Below, piece by piece: positions 44,944 to 57,558 of a stretch of 64,000 nt of DNA. Under the pieces are notes generated by a model. The model ran no database searches and was not told where the DNA came from. It saw only the letters and a list, made by a program, of their open reading frames with translations. The stretch is from Prinsepia uniflora (taxonomy: Eukaryota; Streptophyta; Magnoliopsida; Rosales; Rosaceae). The DNA is taken from contig CM064875.1 in NCBI GenBank assembly GCA_032719365.1, forward strand, positions 29,534,693 through 29,598,692, given 5' to 3'. How positions within the stretch are numbered: position 1 is the stretch's first letter; every line of letters starts with the position of its first letter. A program made the position numbers and the translations under genes.

Positions 44944-45250
44944 TGACGTCATCGCTGACGTCAGCATGACGTCATCTGACAGCTGTCAGGTCTGACGTGT
45001 CAGACTCTGACAGGTGCCACGTGTCATGCTCCCATTGGTCCATGTCACTGTGCTGTCAGTGCCACGTGGCAGTCTGACATGTGCCACGTGTCATCACGGC
45101 ACTGGTCCACGTCAGTGCCACGTGTCAGCCCCTGATTGGGCCACGTCACTGACATGTCAGTGTTGACTGTGCACTAACATGTGACATGTGTCGGCTGATG
45201 AGTGGTCCACGTCACCTGACAATCTGACAGGTGCCACATCATCATGCCAC
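44944..45250. promoter_or_regulatory. Dense ACGT-core cluster (TGACGTCA and CACGTG)
   Basis: Three TGACGTCA (44944, 44956 and 44967) are followed by four G-boxes CACGTG (45018, 45063, 45085 and 45119) and four CCACGTCA sites in about 300 bp, separated by CTGACA/TGTCAG words. These are classic plant bZIP and bHLH targets. Regulatory use is inferred. Confidence 0.55.
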
Positions 45251-46410
45251 GTCACCACCGTCAACCTCGCACAGCCGGTCCGGGCCGGCCGGTCCGGTTT
45301 TTCCTGCAACTTGGACCGGCGTAACCGGTCCAGGTCTCCTTCTCCCTCATTTCGGTCCGTTTGCTTCCATTCCAATTCCTAAATTCCTATTTCTTCATTT
45401 CCTATCTAACCCAATCAATTAAACAACCTAAAACCTTCGAAACCCGACCGGTTCAACTTTGAACCTCACGGTTCAATTTTCCCGAAACCTCCCAGGGCTT
45501 CCCCGACGTCCAACCACCACCAAAACCTCCCTAACAACTCCCTAGCAACCTATTTAACTCAAACCAATCGTCCAAATCGACCCATAACAACAAAATCCAC
45601 ACAAAATTTGAAAATGGGCTTACCGGGTACCCGCTCGGGTTCTGGGTTCCCGCCACCGCCCACGGCGGTTCCAGCCACCAGCTGCCGTCCTTAGTCCTCC
45701 TCTCTCATTCTCTGGTCTCAATCCTGGTTGAAATGGGGTTGGGTTGGCTGAGTTTGGGTGAATGGTTTGGGTGAGATCGGGTAATGGGTTTGTGTTTGGA
45801 TGAAGAAATGAAAATGCACGGGAAGGTTGGATGCATGAATGAAGTATGGTGTCCATTGGATGGGTGACACTTGTCACTCATCCATTGGGAATCAGGACAA
45901 ATATCTGGGCCCACTAGAGACAAAACTGCACTTTTTGTCTTGTAAAACGTGCCGTTATGAATAGTAACTGGGAACTTCCGTGAACCGTAACTTCGCCGTC
46001 GAACGTCCGAATTCGACGTGCCGCCTGTCTACGGATTCGTATCGTCCCCATCTACGTAACGGTCTTCGGCCCTCGGCCATTGGACCTCCCGATCAAAAAG
46101 TCAACTTTTGACCTCCTATTCCCCCAAATTACCAAAATACCCCTAAACTTCCGAACGTCATAACTTCTTCCTCGAATGTCGGAATTGAACATGCCACCTG
46201 TCTATGAACTCGTGACGTCACGAACTACGTCACGGTCGTCGGTGAAAGTTCATTTGACCGCCCGATCGAAAAGTCAACGTTTTGCCACCATCATGGGCAA
46301 AACGGTCATTTCGCATCGTTCGTCCGATTTCGCTCTACTAATCACGGATTAGTCTCACTAATTGTGATTAGTCACTAATATAATCATGGAATTTGGGACG
46401 GGTCGTTATA

Positions 46411-47183
46411 GGTCGGCACCATACCGATGTAATTGGACGTGCATCATGATGACCTGACTGACATGAGCTGGAAGCTCAGAGCCATGAGTGGCTGGTGGGA
46501 CCATGATATTAAGATATGTAAGCACGGTTAACCATATATGTGAGTGGGTCTGGTTGCAGACAGGTAGTATGGGACATGGATGGTGTTCCCACATGTTGAC
46601 GGTGTTAGTGGTTAGTGAAACCACTGGTAAGAGGATTGGCGGAATTAGGGGTATAGACGAGTACGTTGTAACTCTGGTGAGGTTGGCGTGGATTGCTGAC
46701 GGAAGTTGTATGAAACGTTATACGAATCGTGATGCATAGGAGTATCGAGACCGGCAAATGTCGTCTTGTGAATGGGTGTACTTGAGTTGTGTTTACTGAT
46801 GGCAAACTCGCAAGAGGTGCTGGGACATTGGTACGAGTTACGTTCGACTCGAGGAGTCTGCGGTTGATGTGACTAGTAGCACCGTTGTTGCGGTGCACCT
46901 ACGGATAGTGGAGCCGTGAGTGTCACCTGATGTGATGTTAGAAATACCGTGGTTACGAGTCACCTCAGTAAAAATGGGATAATCGTCAAATGGACTGAAG
47001 TCGGATAAGTTGGTTCGTTTGACTGAAGTGGGGTGACATTTTGGGAACTGTCAAGATAAGTTGGATTAGTAGGTGTTGGACACCGGGTAGGAGACCCAGG
47101 TGTGAGATCAGCGTGATTTCCCCCAGTTAGTTACGGAAGTATGGGATTCAACTTCGGGGACGAAATTCTTTAAGGGGGGTAGA
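46411..47183 (+). other. Non-coding 3' internal remnant of a plus-strand gypsy element
   Basis: It lies upstream of a polypurine tract (AAGGGGGGTAGA, 47172-47183) preceded by CTTCGGGGACGAAATTC, the same pre-LTR signature as in elements 1-4. No pol domain can be read. It continues 43176-43238 across the solo LTR. Confidence 0.6.
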
Positions 47184-48785
47184 TGGTAACAGCCCGTCCC
47201 GGAATTCGGAATTAAATGAGTGGTTCATGAAGGATTAGTAAAATTAAGCGGTGATTAGTCAGTTGATTTCGGACGGACGGTGCGAAATCACGATTTTGCT
47301 CTTGGAATGTGGCAAACAGTTGACTTTTTGTTCGGACGGTCAAATGGATTTTGACCGATGACCGTGAGGTAGTTTGGGACGTCACGAGTTAATAGAAAGG
47401 TGGCACGTCCGATTCCGACATCCGGGGAGGAAGTTATGACGTTCGGAAGTTCAGGGGCAATTTGTTGACTTTTCGAACGACATGACATTTTCACGAACTT
47501 CATGGACCGTTAGATAGGTTTTGATGCCCTGAATACAACGACAGGTGGCATATGTTATTTGGAGTTCGGGAGAGAGACTTATGGGTCTAGGACTATGAGG
47601 GGCAAAATGGTAATTTGTGCAATTAAAGAGTAAATTGGTCATTTCCTGCATTGGGATTTGTGCCCAGTGACTAATAGACATGTGGCTGCCTTGGGATGGT
47701 TGATTAATCAGATTGGGACACTTGTCCCTTCTCCGGAGGGCTGTGGAAGCTTGGCAAACCGACTTAGGTAGTTTTAAAAAATTGGACGTTTTGGTGGCAC
47801 GGTTTGGCCGTGAGAAAAAAACAGAGCAGAGGATATTGTGAAACTATTACCCCGTTGATTCTTCATCAATAAAGGAAACTTGGTGAAGGGAAGTGAGAGG
47901 CCAGATGCTGAGGAGTGTGGTGATGCTTCTACAAGCACTGTCGAGCACTGTGGTCGTAGATATGAAGTGAGGACCGTGAGTCCTATTCTTGAAATTAAAA
48001 ATAGGCTTTTAGTTTGGGCCCCTACTAACGGTTCAAATCGATGACATGGTGATCAGGAAGGTGATGCGAGTCTGAGGAGATTGGAAGAAAGGCCAGCCGT
48101 GAGCGGTGGCTGTGAACCCGTGAAAGGTAAGTTTGAATTTGAAAATGGCAATTGACGTTGTGATGCTTGAACTTCAAATTGATTAATACAAAAAAGGTTA
48201 TGGACGATGTTAGGAAGCCATTGGGCTTGAAAGGGAGGCCTGAGCTAGCTGGAAACGTGGAAACAGAGAGAGGAAACAAGTCGAAAGTTGCAGGTTGCTT
48301 GTAAGGTAACTTACAGCCATTAAAGTTGTGTCTAGATCACATAAATAGCAAGGAAATAGTTTGAGAAACCTGTAGAAGTAGAAAGGAACGAAAAAGAACA
48401 AAAAATGAAGAAGGAAAGAAGTTGAACCGCCTTCGCCGGTTCGGCTGAACCGAACTGGTTCAGACCAAGCTGAACTAAGGTTGAAGACGACTGTAGCAGG
48501 CGTGTGGCTCCTACGCGCAGCCACTTTGGACGACGCGTGAGGGCGCTTGACAGCTCTTTTGGGGAAGTTTTCAACATGTGATTTAATGTATTCGATGTAA
48601 CGAACATTTCAAGACTGGTTTTGAATCGATCGGACATCGTCTCGATATGTATCGGGATGTCCGAAGGTTTTAGGGCTCGGTTAAAAATAGTTAAAAATTC
48701 AGAAAAATTACGGGGCTTAAGTATGAACATTGTGAAGTATTTAGTGATCTTATTATGGGATTTGGACAGGTTCGGGAAAGCTGAG
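47184..48785 (+). repeat. Plus-strand gypsy LTR H1, left part
   Basis: It starts TGGTAACAGCCCGTCCCGG after a polypurine tract. The usual TGTAACGACCC start is altered. It contains a mirrored TGACGT pair with one decayed arm (47364-47385) and a GC-rich block at 48491-48550. Element 4 interrupts it at CTGAG (48781-48785), and it resumes at 54746. Confidence 0.82.
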
Positions 48786-50169
48786 TGACAGGACCCGCCC
48801 CGATCCCCCCTAGGACCACATGGGGACGTGCCCTGCTACCGTCTGACACCCAAACTAACATACCAATTTTAACTTCAAACGTTCAAATTCATAAATAACC
48901 AAATTAAAGTTATACATCAATCCGAAATAAATAGATGTCAGACAAGGGATAAAATCCAAAATTACAAATTGCGAGCACGACTCTAAAATAAACCTGCGGG
49001 CAAACCACCCAACAGGAGATCAGGTACGCGGAAGTAGATCTATGCCTCAGCCTTAGGATCCTCCTCTACCTCAGTAGCACTGCCTGGAGGGGTTACCAAA
49101 ACAATAAGGGTGAGTGGGCCGAAACTCAAGTTTATAAAACCGTTTAATAAGTAAAACATATAATTTACCCCTCCGTTTTCCAAACATGCATGCATCAGAA
49201 TTTAAAACCATAAACCATATAATATGAATCATAAGGCATGTAATAAAATCATAAGATAATTTTAGCCACTGCACTATACGCTCCAATCCTGACATCCCAG
49301 ATGTATGACGTCCTTGACGTCCAATAAGGTCACAGTCTCAAGGCTACGCGTGCCACTCGGGGTCTCAATCCCGAATCCAATCCCCGAACCTTGTCCGGGT
49401 ACGGCATCTCAAATGCCTAGCATTTGACATTCCTTTTCAGTTCTTTCAACGGCAGAGTGAAGCTTACTCAATTCCTATTCAGTTTTAAACAATTTAAGCT
49501 GTCCCAGAGGCTCGTGGAACCCTTAGTGTCCACTGAGATTGGTTCCCCGAAAAAGCTTCGATCGAAATAAACTATGTAGCCTTTGTTGGGTGGATGAATC
49601 AGACCACGTTCTAAAGCATTAGACATTCCTTTCTTTCCAGTACACAGTTGTATAAACAATTGCACACTGAACCACCGCACATGGTGGTGCCGTCCATGTT
49701 CCCCCCGCGGTTGCTACAGTAACCAGGGGTAGAATGACCAAAATGCCCTTGGTTCAATAATTACCAAAATGCCCTTTACTTTCTAGACCCGTAACTCAGC
49801 CATACGAAGTCTGATTTCGGCGTGCCGCCTGTCTACGGACTCAGGGCATCGAGACCTAACTAACAGTCCTTGAGTCATGTGAAAATTAGTTGACAAATGA
49901 AAAGTCAACATTTTCGCCCCTATCGTCCAAATTACGGTAATGCCCCTGAACTTCCGATAGTCATAACTTTTACCCTGATAGTCCGAATTGGACGTGCCAC
50001 CTGTCTATGGACTCGTGATGTCCCAAACTACGTCACGGTCATTGGTCAAAGTCCATTTGACCCTCAAATCAAAAAGTCAACAATTTGGCAATACCATTCA
50101 CAGGGGTAAAAACGTCAATTCATACATTAAATAACATTATTATAATCCTCGAATTTCCGGGGTGTTACA
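48786..50169 (-). repeat. 3' LTR of element 4 (1,384 bp)
   Basis: On the plus strand TGACAGGACCCGCCCC to GGGGTGTTACA. It is much shorter than the LTRs of elements 1-3. 49453-50169 matches 54020-54740 apart from a 4-bp difference and point changes. The mirrored TGACGT pair is at 50015-50036. Confidence 0.92.
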
Positions 50170-50170
50170 A

Positions 50171-50184
50171 CCTTCCCCCCTTAA
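50171..50184 (-). other. Polypurine tract of element 4
   Basis: The complement of CCTTCCCCCCTTAA; on the minus strand TTAAGGGGGGAAGG precedes the LTR start, after AATTTCGGGACGAAATTTC. Confidence 0.86.
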
Positions 50185-50203
50185 GAAATTTCGTCCCGAA
50201 ATT

Positions 50204-53200
50204 TCAAAGAAACAAATAAGGAAATTGTTCTCGCATCTGAGCCTCGGGCTCCCATGTGGCTTCTTCTACATTCTGGTTTTTCCAGAGAATCTTCACGAGA
50301 GGGATCGTCTTCCGACGAAGTACCTTGTCCTTCCGATCCAAAATCTGCACTGGTTGTTCCTCAAAGCTCAAATCCTCTCGGAGTTCGATAGGTTGTTCCT
50401 CCAGTACATGAGAAGCATCATGTACGTACTTCCGCAGCATTGATATGTGGAAAACATCGTGAACTCTAGAAAGTTCTGGAGGTAGTGCCAATCTGTAAGC
50501 AACCCTGCCAATCCTCTCCAGGATCTCATATGGTCCGATAAAACGTGGACTCAGTTTCCCCCGTCGGCCAAAACGGATAATTCCTTTCCACGGAGATAAC
50601 TTCAGGAAGACAAAATCTTCCACTGCAAATTCCAAGTCTCGAATCCATCGATCGGCATAACACTTTTGGCGATCCTGTGCCTCCTTCAATCTCTCCTTGA
50701 TAACACAAATAGTTTCCAGGGTTAAGTCCATCAACTCCGGCCCTACAGCCGCTCGTTCCCCTATCTCTATCCAGCAGATAGGTGTCCTGCACTGTCGACC
50801 ATACAGTGCCTCATAGGGTGCCATCCCGATACTTGCCTGATAGCTGTTGTTGTAAGCGAATTCCATCAATGGCAAATGAGTATCCCATGAATCCTGAAAA
50901 CGTAGTACAGAAGACCTCATCATGTCCTCCAGGGTCTGAATGGTCCTTTCAAACTGTCCATCGGTCTGTGGATGGAAAGCAGTACTGAAACGTAGGGTTG
51001 TTCCCAAAGTAGTTTGCAAACTCCGCTAGAACCTGGAAGTGAAACGCGGATCATGATCGGACACGATCGATTCCGGCGTACCATGCAATCGTATGATTTC
51101 TTTTACGAACAATTGAGCCAGTCGATTAGGTTTATAAGTCTCCTGAACTGGCAGAAAATGGGCTGACTTGGTTAACTGGTCCACGATCACCCACACTCCG
51201 TCAACTCCACTCTGAGGCCTTGGTAACTTAAAGATGAAGTCCATGGTGATGTGATCCCACTTCTACTCGGGAATCGGAAGTGGCTGCATAGCCCCATACG
51301 GTCTCTGCCGTTCCGCCTTCACCTGCTGACTGGTTAAGCATTTGCTTACGAACTCCGCAATGTCCTTCTTCATTCCTGGCCACCAATAATGGTTCCGGAG
51401 GGTACGGTACATCTTTGTACCTCCCGGATGCATAGCATAAGCCGAACTATGGGCCTCCTCCAGAATCTCGGCCCGTAACTCTGCCACTGCAGGTACACAC
51501 AAACGGCGCAATTTCACAAGTGCTCCATCATCCCGGATGGTAAAATCCTGTCTCCCATCCGCATCGACCTCAATCCTGTAAATACAGAGTATCGGATCCT
51601 GAAGTTGTGCTTCGATGATCCGATCAATCAACACTGGTCGTACATGAAAGCTGGCCAACAAAGCTCCATGCTCATCCGTATCCAAAATAACTCCCGTCTT
51701 CCGGAGTTCCACCAGCAAAGGAAGATACACCATCCCCAGGTGTGCAACTGATCCTGCTGACTTCCTGCTGAGTGCATCTGCCACCACATTGGCCTTACCC
51801 GGATGGTACTCAACTGTACAGTCATAATCCTTCAGCAGCTCTAACCATCTCCGTTGTCTCATGTTAAGCTCCTTAAGAGTAAATAGGTACTTTAGGCTCT
51901 GGTGGTCGGTGTATATCCGGCACGTTGTGCCGAATAGATAATGTCTCCAGATTTTTAGAGTATGAACCCCCGCTGCCAACTCCAAATCATGGGTAGGGTA
52001 GTTCAACTCATGAGTCTTTAGCTTCCGGGATGCGTAGGCGATAACCCTACCAGTCTGCATCAACACGCAGCCCAAACCTTGTAGCGATGCGTCACTAAAG
52101 ACCACGAACTCTCCATTGTCATCCGGCAATGCATGGACAGGTGTAGTGGTCAATCGATCCTTCAACTCTTGAAAGCTCCGATCGCACTGCTCGTCCCAAA
52201 TGAACTTTACTCCCTTCCGAGTCAATCGAGTTAATGGTGCAGCAATTTTGGAAAAACCCTCCACGAATCTCCGGTAGTAACCTGCTAACCCGACAAAACT
52301 CCGCACCTCCGTTACCGTTGTCGATCTAGCCCAGTTAGTCACCGCCTCTGTTTTCTGGGGATCCACGCTAATCCCATCCGTCGATATCACGTGTCCCAGA
52401 AAACCAATACTACTTAGCCAAAATTGGCACTTGCTCAGCTTGGCGTACAACTGTTCCTGTCTCAGCTTCTCCAACACCAACCGTAGATGTTCCTCATGTG
52501 CTCGGGCACTCCTTGAGTATACCAAGATATCATCGATGAACACAATCACGAATTTATCCAAATAGGGTCGGAAGACCCGGTTCATCAGGTCCATGAATGC
52601 TGCCGGAGCATTCGTAAAACCAAAAGGCATAACAAGGAACTCGTAGTGTCGGTAACGGGTTCGAAAAACAGTTTTCGGAATATCCTCCTCCGAAATCCTC
52701 AATTGGTGATACCCAGACCGCAAATCAATCTTCGAGAAGCACTGTGCTCCCCGCAATTGGTCAAAAAGGTCATCGATCCTGGGTAGAGGATACTGGTTCC
52801 TCAATGTCACTTTGTTGAGTTGTCGATAGTCAATGCACAAACGGAGACTCCCCTCCTTCTTCTTCACGAACAACACCGGTGCTCCCCACGGTGAAGTACT
52901 CGGTCGGACGTATCCCAAATCCACCAACTCCTGCAATTGAGTTTTGAGTTCTCGTAACTCGGCCGGCGCCATCCGGTATGGTGCCTGGGATATAGTTCGG
53001 GTACCGGGGAGTAGTTCAATTGTAAACTCAATCTCCCGCGATGGTGGTAATCCAGGTAAGTCTTCCGGGAACCCATCCGGAAACTCACGTACCACCGGTA
53101 TCTCGTCGATACCCGAAGTATCAACCTGTTCCGACACGACATGCGCCAGATAACCCTGGCAACCCTTCCGTAGAAGTTTGGTAGCAATAAGTGAAGAAAT

Positions 53201-53973
53201 CACTTCAAGAGGCGAACCGTCACGCTCCCCCTGAAAGATAACCTCCGGCAAACCCGGGCTTCGCAGAATCACTTGCTTGCTACAGCAATCGATGAGCGAC
53301 CCATGCTCCGATAGCCAATCCATCCCCAAAATTACATCGAAGTCGTGGATATCCAGAATAATTAAGTCCACTGGTAAATCCACATCCTCAATTCTCACCG
53401 GGCGCCTCCGAATCACCTGATTCACAGGTATACGATGCCCATCGGGGTGCCAACACCCATCTCACAATCTAAGGCTGATACCACACAATCAAGCATACTA
53501 GCACAACTCTTCGAAATAAAAGAATGTGTAGCCCCCGTATCCATCAATACACGTACTAGAAGGTTTAAGATATGTAGTGTACCTGTAACCACGCCTGGGG
53601 CGGTCCTCGCCTGCTGCTGGGTCATTGCAAACACCTGGGCCCTAGGCCCTCCACTCCGTCCGCGCCCGCGCGCGCCATTCCCAGCACCACGGTCACCTCC
53701 CTGACCTCGACCTCCGTTAGTGTGGGAAGCCGTGCTCTGCACCACACTAGAGCCCCCAGCGTCGTTGTTCTTGGACAACATCGGGCAATCACAGGCATAG
53801 AAGCCCTCTTCTCTGCAAGGAAAACAGGTTAGTGGCCTCGGCCTGTCCGAATGCCCACCAGAAGCACCGCTCCAAGATGAACGCTGCCCAGAGTTGAATC
53901 CTGATCCTCTGCCCTGAGAGTCTCCACGTCGACCTAACCAGCCACGACCCTTAAAGGATGAGGGTGCTCCCAT
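50204..53973 (-). pseudogene. Gag-pol pseudogene of element 4
   Basis: Reading from 53973 downward: Gly/Arg-rich gag C-part with a damaged zinc knuckle (CFPCREEGFYACDC, Tyr in place of the zinc-binding His), protease LMDTGATHSF (normal D-T-G), a 1-bp frameshift near 53425, RT with intact FIDD, RNase H (FSDAS), integrase and a chromodomain-like tail ending QFPYLFL at 50204. Trp-to-amber stops occur at 51260-51262 and 51020-51022 inside integrase. The integrase zinc finger reads CLTSQQ for CLICQQ, so a zinc cysteine is lost. The gag N-terminus and start codon are deleted. It is dead. Confidence 0.93.
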
Positions 53974-54019
53974 GTAGCCCCCTTCCTTGTTGTTCTTCTG
54001 GCCCGTTGGCCCACGTTGT

Positions 54020-54740
54020 CAGAGTGAAGCTTACTCAATTCCTATTCAGTTTTAAACAATTTAAGCCGTCCCAGAGGCTCGTGGAAGCCTTACTGTCCAC
54101 TGAGATTGGTTCCCCGAAAAAGCTTAGATCGAAATAAACTATGTAGCCTTTGCTGGGTGGATGAATCAGACCACGTTCTAAAGCATTAGACATTCCTTTC
54201 TTTCCAGTACACAGTTGCATAAGCAATTGCACACTGAACCACCGCACATGGTGGTGCCGCCCATGTTCCCCCCGCGGTTGCTACAGTAACCAGGGGTAGA
54301 ATGACCAAAATGCCCCTGGTTCAATAATTACCAAAATGCCCTTTACTTTCTAGACCCGTAACTCAGCCATACGAAGTCCGATTTCGGCGTGCCGCCCGCC
54401 TGTCTATGGACTCAGGGCATTGAGACCTACCTAATGGTCCTTGAGTCATGTGAAAATTAGTTGTCAAATGAAAAGTCAACATTTTCGCCCCTATCGTCCA
54501 AATTACGGTAATACCCCTGAACTTCCGATAGTCATAACTTTTACCCTGATCGTCCGAATTGGACGTTCCACCTGTCTATGGACTCGTGACGTCCCAAACT
54601 ACGTCACGGTCATTGGTCAAAGTCCATTTGACCCTCAAATCAAAAAGTCAACAATTTGGCAATACCATTCACAGGGGTAAAAACGTCAATTCATACATTA
54701 AATTACATTATTATAATCCTCGAATTTCCGGGGTGTTACA
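54020..54740 (-). repeat. 5' LTR remnant of element 4
   Basis: It matches 49453-50169 of the 3' LTR, so only the U3-side 721 bp remain. GTGTTACA at the right end is the LTR start on the minus strand and abuts the CTGAG target duplication. Confidence 0.92.
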
Positions 54741-54745
54741 CTGAG

Positions 54746-55535
54746 AATAATAGACTAGCCGAGAACGGCGTAAGTGCACGCGTATGGAGGCGACGACGCT
54801 AACGGTCTGTGAGTGGACTTTGCTTTCAAACTTATGATGCATGCATATATGTTTTTATATGTTTTCTATACGTGATTCTTTGATTATGATTACGATCTTG
54901 GTGATTTAAAATTTTGCACGAATTTAGAGAAATAACGTATTGGCACGTTTTACGAGATTTCGATTATGTTGTGATTTTACCATGGCTTTGATGATTTGAT
55001 TTTGGGATTTGAAATATGATTCGATTTCAATGATTTGAAATGGATTTCGGAAAAGTGATTTCGGGCTTGGAGCCCTGTTCATTTGATTTTGGAAATGGGA
55101 TTTCGTTTTTGAAACTGGATTTCGGAAATGATGTTTTGGATTTGGTTTTGAAACTTGAAAGGGAAAGTCTAAATTTGGGTTCGGGACAACGGTTCCGGAT
55201 GCTAGTTTACGGATTCATTGTTGCGAATTTGTATAAGGATTTTCTATGGTTTTCACTGTTGATTGAAAAATGGTTTTGGGTTTAAAGACCCGGAAAAGGA
55301 AAAGAAAAACCGCAGGATCTGGTTTTGAGTTTAAAGACTCGGTTGATTGAAGGGGGAGGGCCCTGGATTGATACATTTTGAGTTTAAAGACTCGGTATAT
55401 GTTTTGAGTTTAAAGACTCGGTTATGATACCCCCCAAGGCTTGTTGATTGTGTTTTCAGTTTAAAGACTCGTTGATATCCCGAGAAGGCCTGATTATGCG
55501 CATGGTTTTGAGTTTAAAGACACCGGCGCACTTGA
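54746..55535 (+). repeat. Plus-strand gypsy LTR H1, right part
   Basis: Continuation of the LTR interrupted at 48785. CACGCGTATGGAGGCG, then CTGTGAGTGGACT aligns with 58895-58940 in another LTR. Hairpin units of the GAGTTTAAAGACTC type lie at 55278-55523; one is mispaired (CAGT/ACTC) and one broken (GAGT/ACAC). It ends where another LTR begins at 55536. Confidence 0.75.
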
Positions 55536-56365
55536 TGTAACGACCCGTCCCGGATGTCCTGATTAGTGAAGTGATTAGTGATGGATTAGCTGAGTTAATC
55601 GGTGGTTAGTTGGTTACTTTTGGACGTTAGCGCGGAATGACGATTTTGCCCCTAGTTTGGGTAAATTGTTGACTTTTAGTTTGGTCAGTCAATTGGGCAT
55701 TGACCAATGACTGTGACGTAGTTCGGGACGTGACGAGTCCATAGACAGGTGGCACGCCCGATTCCGACATCCGAGGAGGAAGTTATGCGGTTCGGAAGGT
55801 TGAGGGCCTTACCGTAATTTGGTTAAAGGCTGGGTTCTAAAAAGTTTCACGGGAAAATTAAATTAACCGTGTTCTTTGAGTCTTGTATGAAGAGGAAAAC
55901 AGAGGCTGGGTTTTGGGAGGAAAATTGATCGAGTGCAGTGTGTGTTTGTGTGTTCTGGTGATCGAGAGAGTGAATAGAGACTGACTGAGAGCTGGTGAGT
56001 GGTTCTGAGTGGAACTAGGGTGAGGGAACCTGTGTGTGTGGGTGTGTGAGTTTCTCAGAAAAATAGAGAGGGAGTTTGGTGGTGGTGTTTTTGTGTTGTG
56101 ATCAAACCCGTGAATTGAACCCGTTGTGGTGTCGAGCGGCCTGAGGGGAGTCGAGTAGGCACGGCGGAGCTCAAGGTGGTGGCCGGGACAGAGGTAATTC
56201 CACAATTCCTTTTGGTTGCTGTGTTTTGATGTTTTGGTTCAAACGTTAAGTCGTGGCGTTTGGGGTCGAGTCGAGGTATTTGGTGGGTGCTAGTCGACTC
56301 AGTAGGTTCCTAGGAGTCGTCTGGTTGTGAAGCCGTGACGGGGGGAACCTCTGGTGGCCGGAAAC
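55536..56365 (+). repeat. Plus-strand gypsy LTR H2, left part
   Basis: It starts TGTAACGACCCGTCCC and carries the mirrored TGACGT pair at 55713-55734 with GTGACG in place of GTCACG in the right arm. The Athila LTR at 56366 interrupts it (left flank GAAAC, 56361-56365). The rest lies beyond the window. Confidence 0.8.
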
Positions 56366-57558
56366 TGTTGTGTCTTGCAAGTGCACAAGAGTTGATAGTA
56401 TAGTGGTGCACAGGTAAGGATGTCGAACCCACAGGGACTGAGTAGACTTAAGCAGAAACTAGCCTTAACCTATTCTATGTGAATACAACTAAAACAGAAA
56501 ATTGAAGTTCAGGTCTTTGATTTGATTTGAATTAGTAACTGATTTTCTGTTGAGAGAAGTAAGCAGGGAATATACTAAATATGGAAGGAAACTGATGATT
56601 AAGAGGCCTATGGTCTTGGCTTCACCACTACAATTCAATTCCATGTAAATTAAACCGAGCACAAATCAGTTTTACTAGATAGCTTCATGGGTTCGTTTTC
56701 ACTTACTTATGGTCAGTCGTGGGTGTCCGATCAAACCAAGTTCCTTTAACCTTAATCTAGATGTGGTGTCCAACATATATTTCAATCAAAGAACCAATAA
56801 GAACAAGAAAAAAATAGAACCAAATAACTCCATGGAATGGGTGTCTTCTTAGGATATTATTCATTCAATTACAGATCATCCAAACAAAGGCATGGGTGTC
56901 TACTTAGTATTTGGATAAAAAAACTAACAAACAATCTTAATGGTGATCAGACATCAAAATAGAATGTTAAGTATCAATAGAGCGTAGTAATTGAATCATG
57001 AAACACATCAAGAAACTGAAAATACTTAAGTTCAACACATGGAATAAAAATTGCAGGATTACATCAAAACCCTAGATATGAATTTAGCTACACATCCTGA
57101 TTAACAAAAAAACATAGAAGCAATATAAAGCATGAGTGAAATCAAACCCAAAAGGGGAAGAAACCCTTGAAGTAATTCTGATGTCGAATCCTTCTTCATG
57201 CATTCAGCCCTCTCCTCCCTCAAAAACGTTCAAGAGAGGTTCTTAAAAATAAAAATAAACAATAATGCGGCTAGGGTTTTTGGAGCCCCTGAAATCAGAG
57301 ACTAAACTCCTTTAAATAGTAGTCTACAATCCCTAGAAGTTAGGAGAATAAATAGGAAGTTATCCCTAACTTAAAGACTCCTAATCTGACCTAAAATAAG
57401 GAATTATATCCTAAAAACGTTTTACCAAACAGGGCTGAGACAAGGGTCCTAAAAATCAGGCCCTTGTCTTATTTCTTGGCTGAAATCCGCCTTGTGATGT
57501 GTGGCAATGAAGATTCCTGATGTCTTGGACTTCCCTAATGGAGCAAGGTGCGTTCTTG

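Larger units (their letters stand above)
43239..46410 (-). mobile_element. Solo gypsy LTR (minus, 3,172 bp), TSD GGTCG
   Basis: It runs from TGACAGGACCCATCCC to GGGACGGGTCGTTATA. GGTCG flanks it at 43234-43238 and 46411-46415. The terminal CA has decayed to TA at the right end. It contains the conserved block at 43851-43950 (reverse of 12401-12500), five hairpin repeats at 43997-44230, a GC-rich block at 44877-44938, a dense ACGT-site cluster at 44944-45250 and the mirrored TGACGT pair at 46212-46233. There is no internal coding region. Confidence 0.92.
48786..54740 (-). mobile_element. Ty3/gypsy chromovirus element 4 (minus, defective), TSD CTGAG
   Basis: Minus-strand element with a full 3' LTR (48786-50169), polypurine tract, pol and part of gag (50204-53973), and only the first 721 bp of the 5' LTR (54020-54740). 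CTGAG flanks it at 48781-48785 and 54741-54745, which proves a single insertion. A deletion removed the rest of the 5' LTR, the primer site and the gag N-terminus, joining LTR to gag near 53974-54020. Confidence 0.94.

Noticed and set aside
48332..48730. A 132-codon antisense frame
   Set aside because: It lies in LTR H1, overlaps the GC-rich block shared by six LTRs and shows no recognisable domain.
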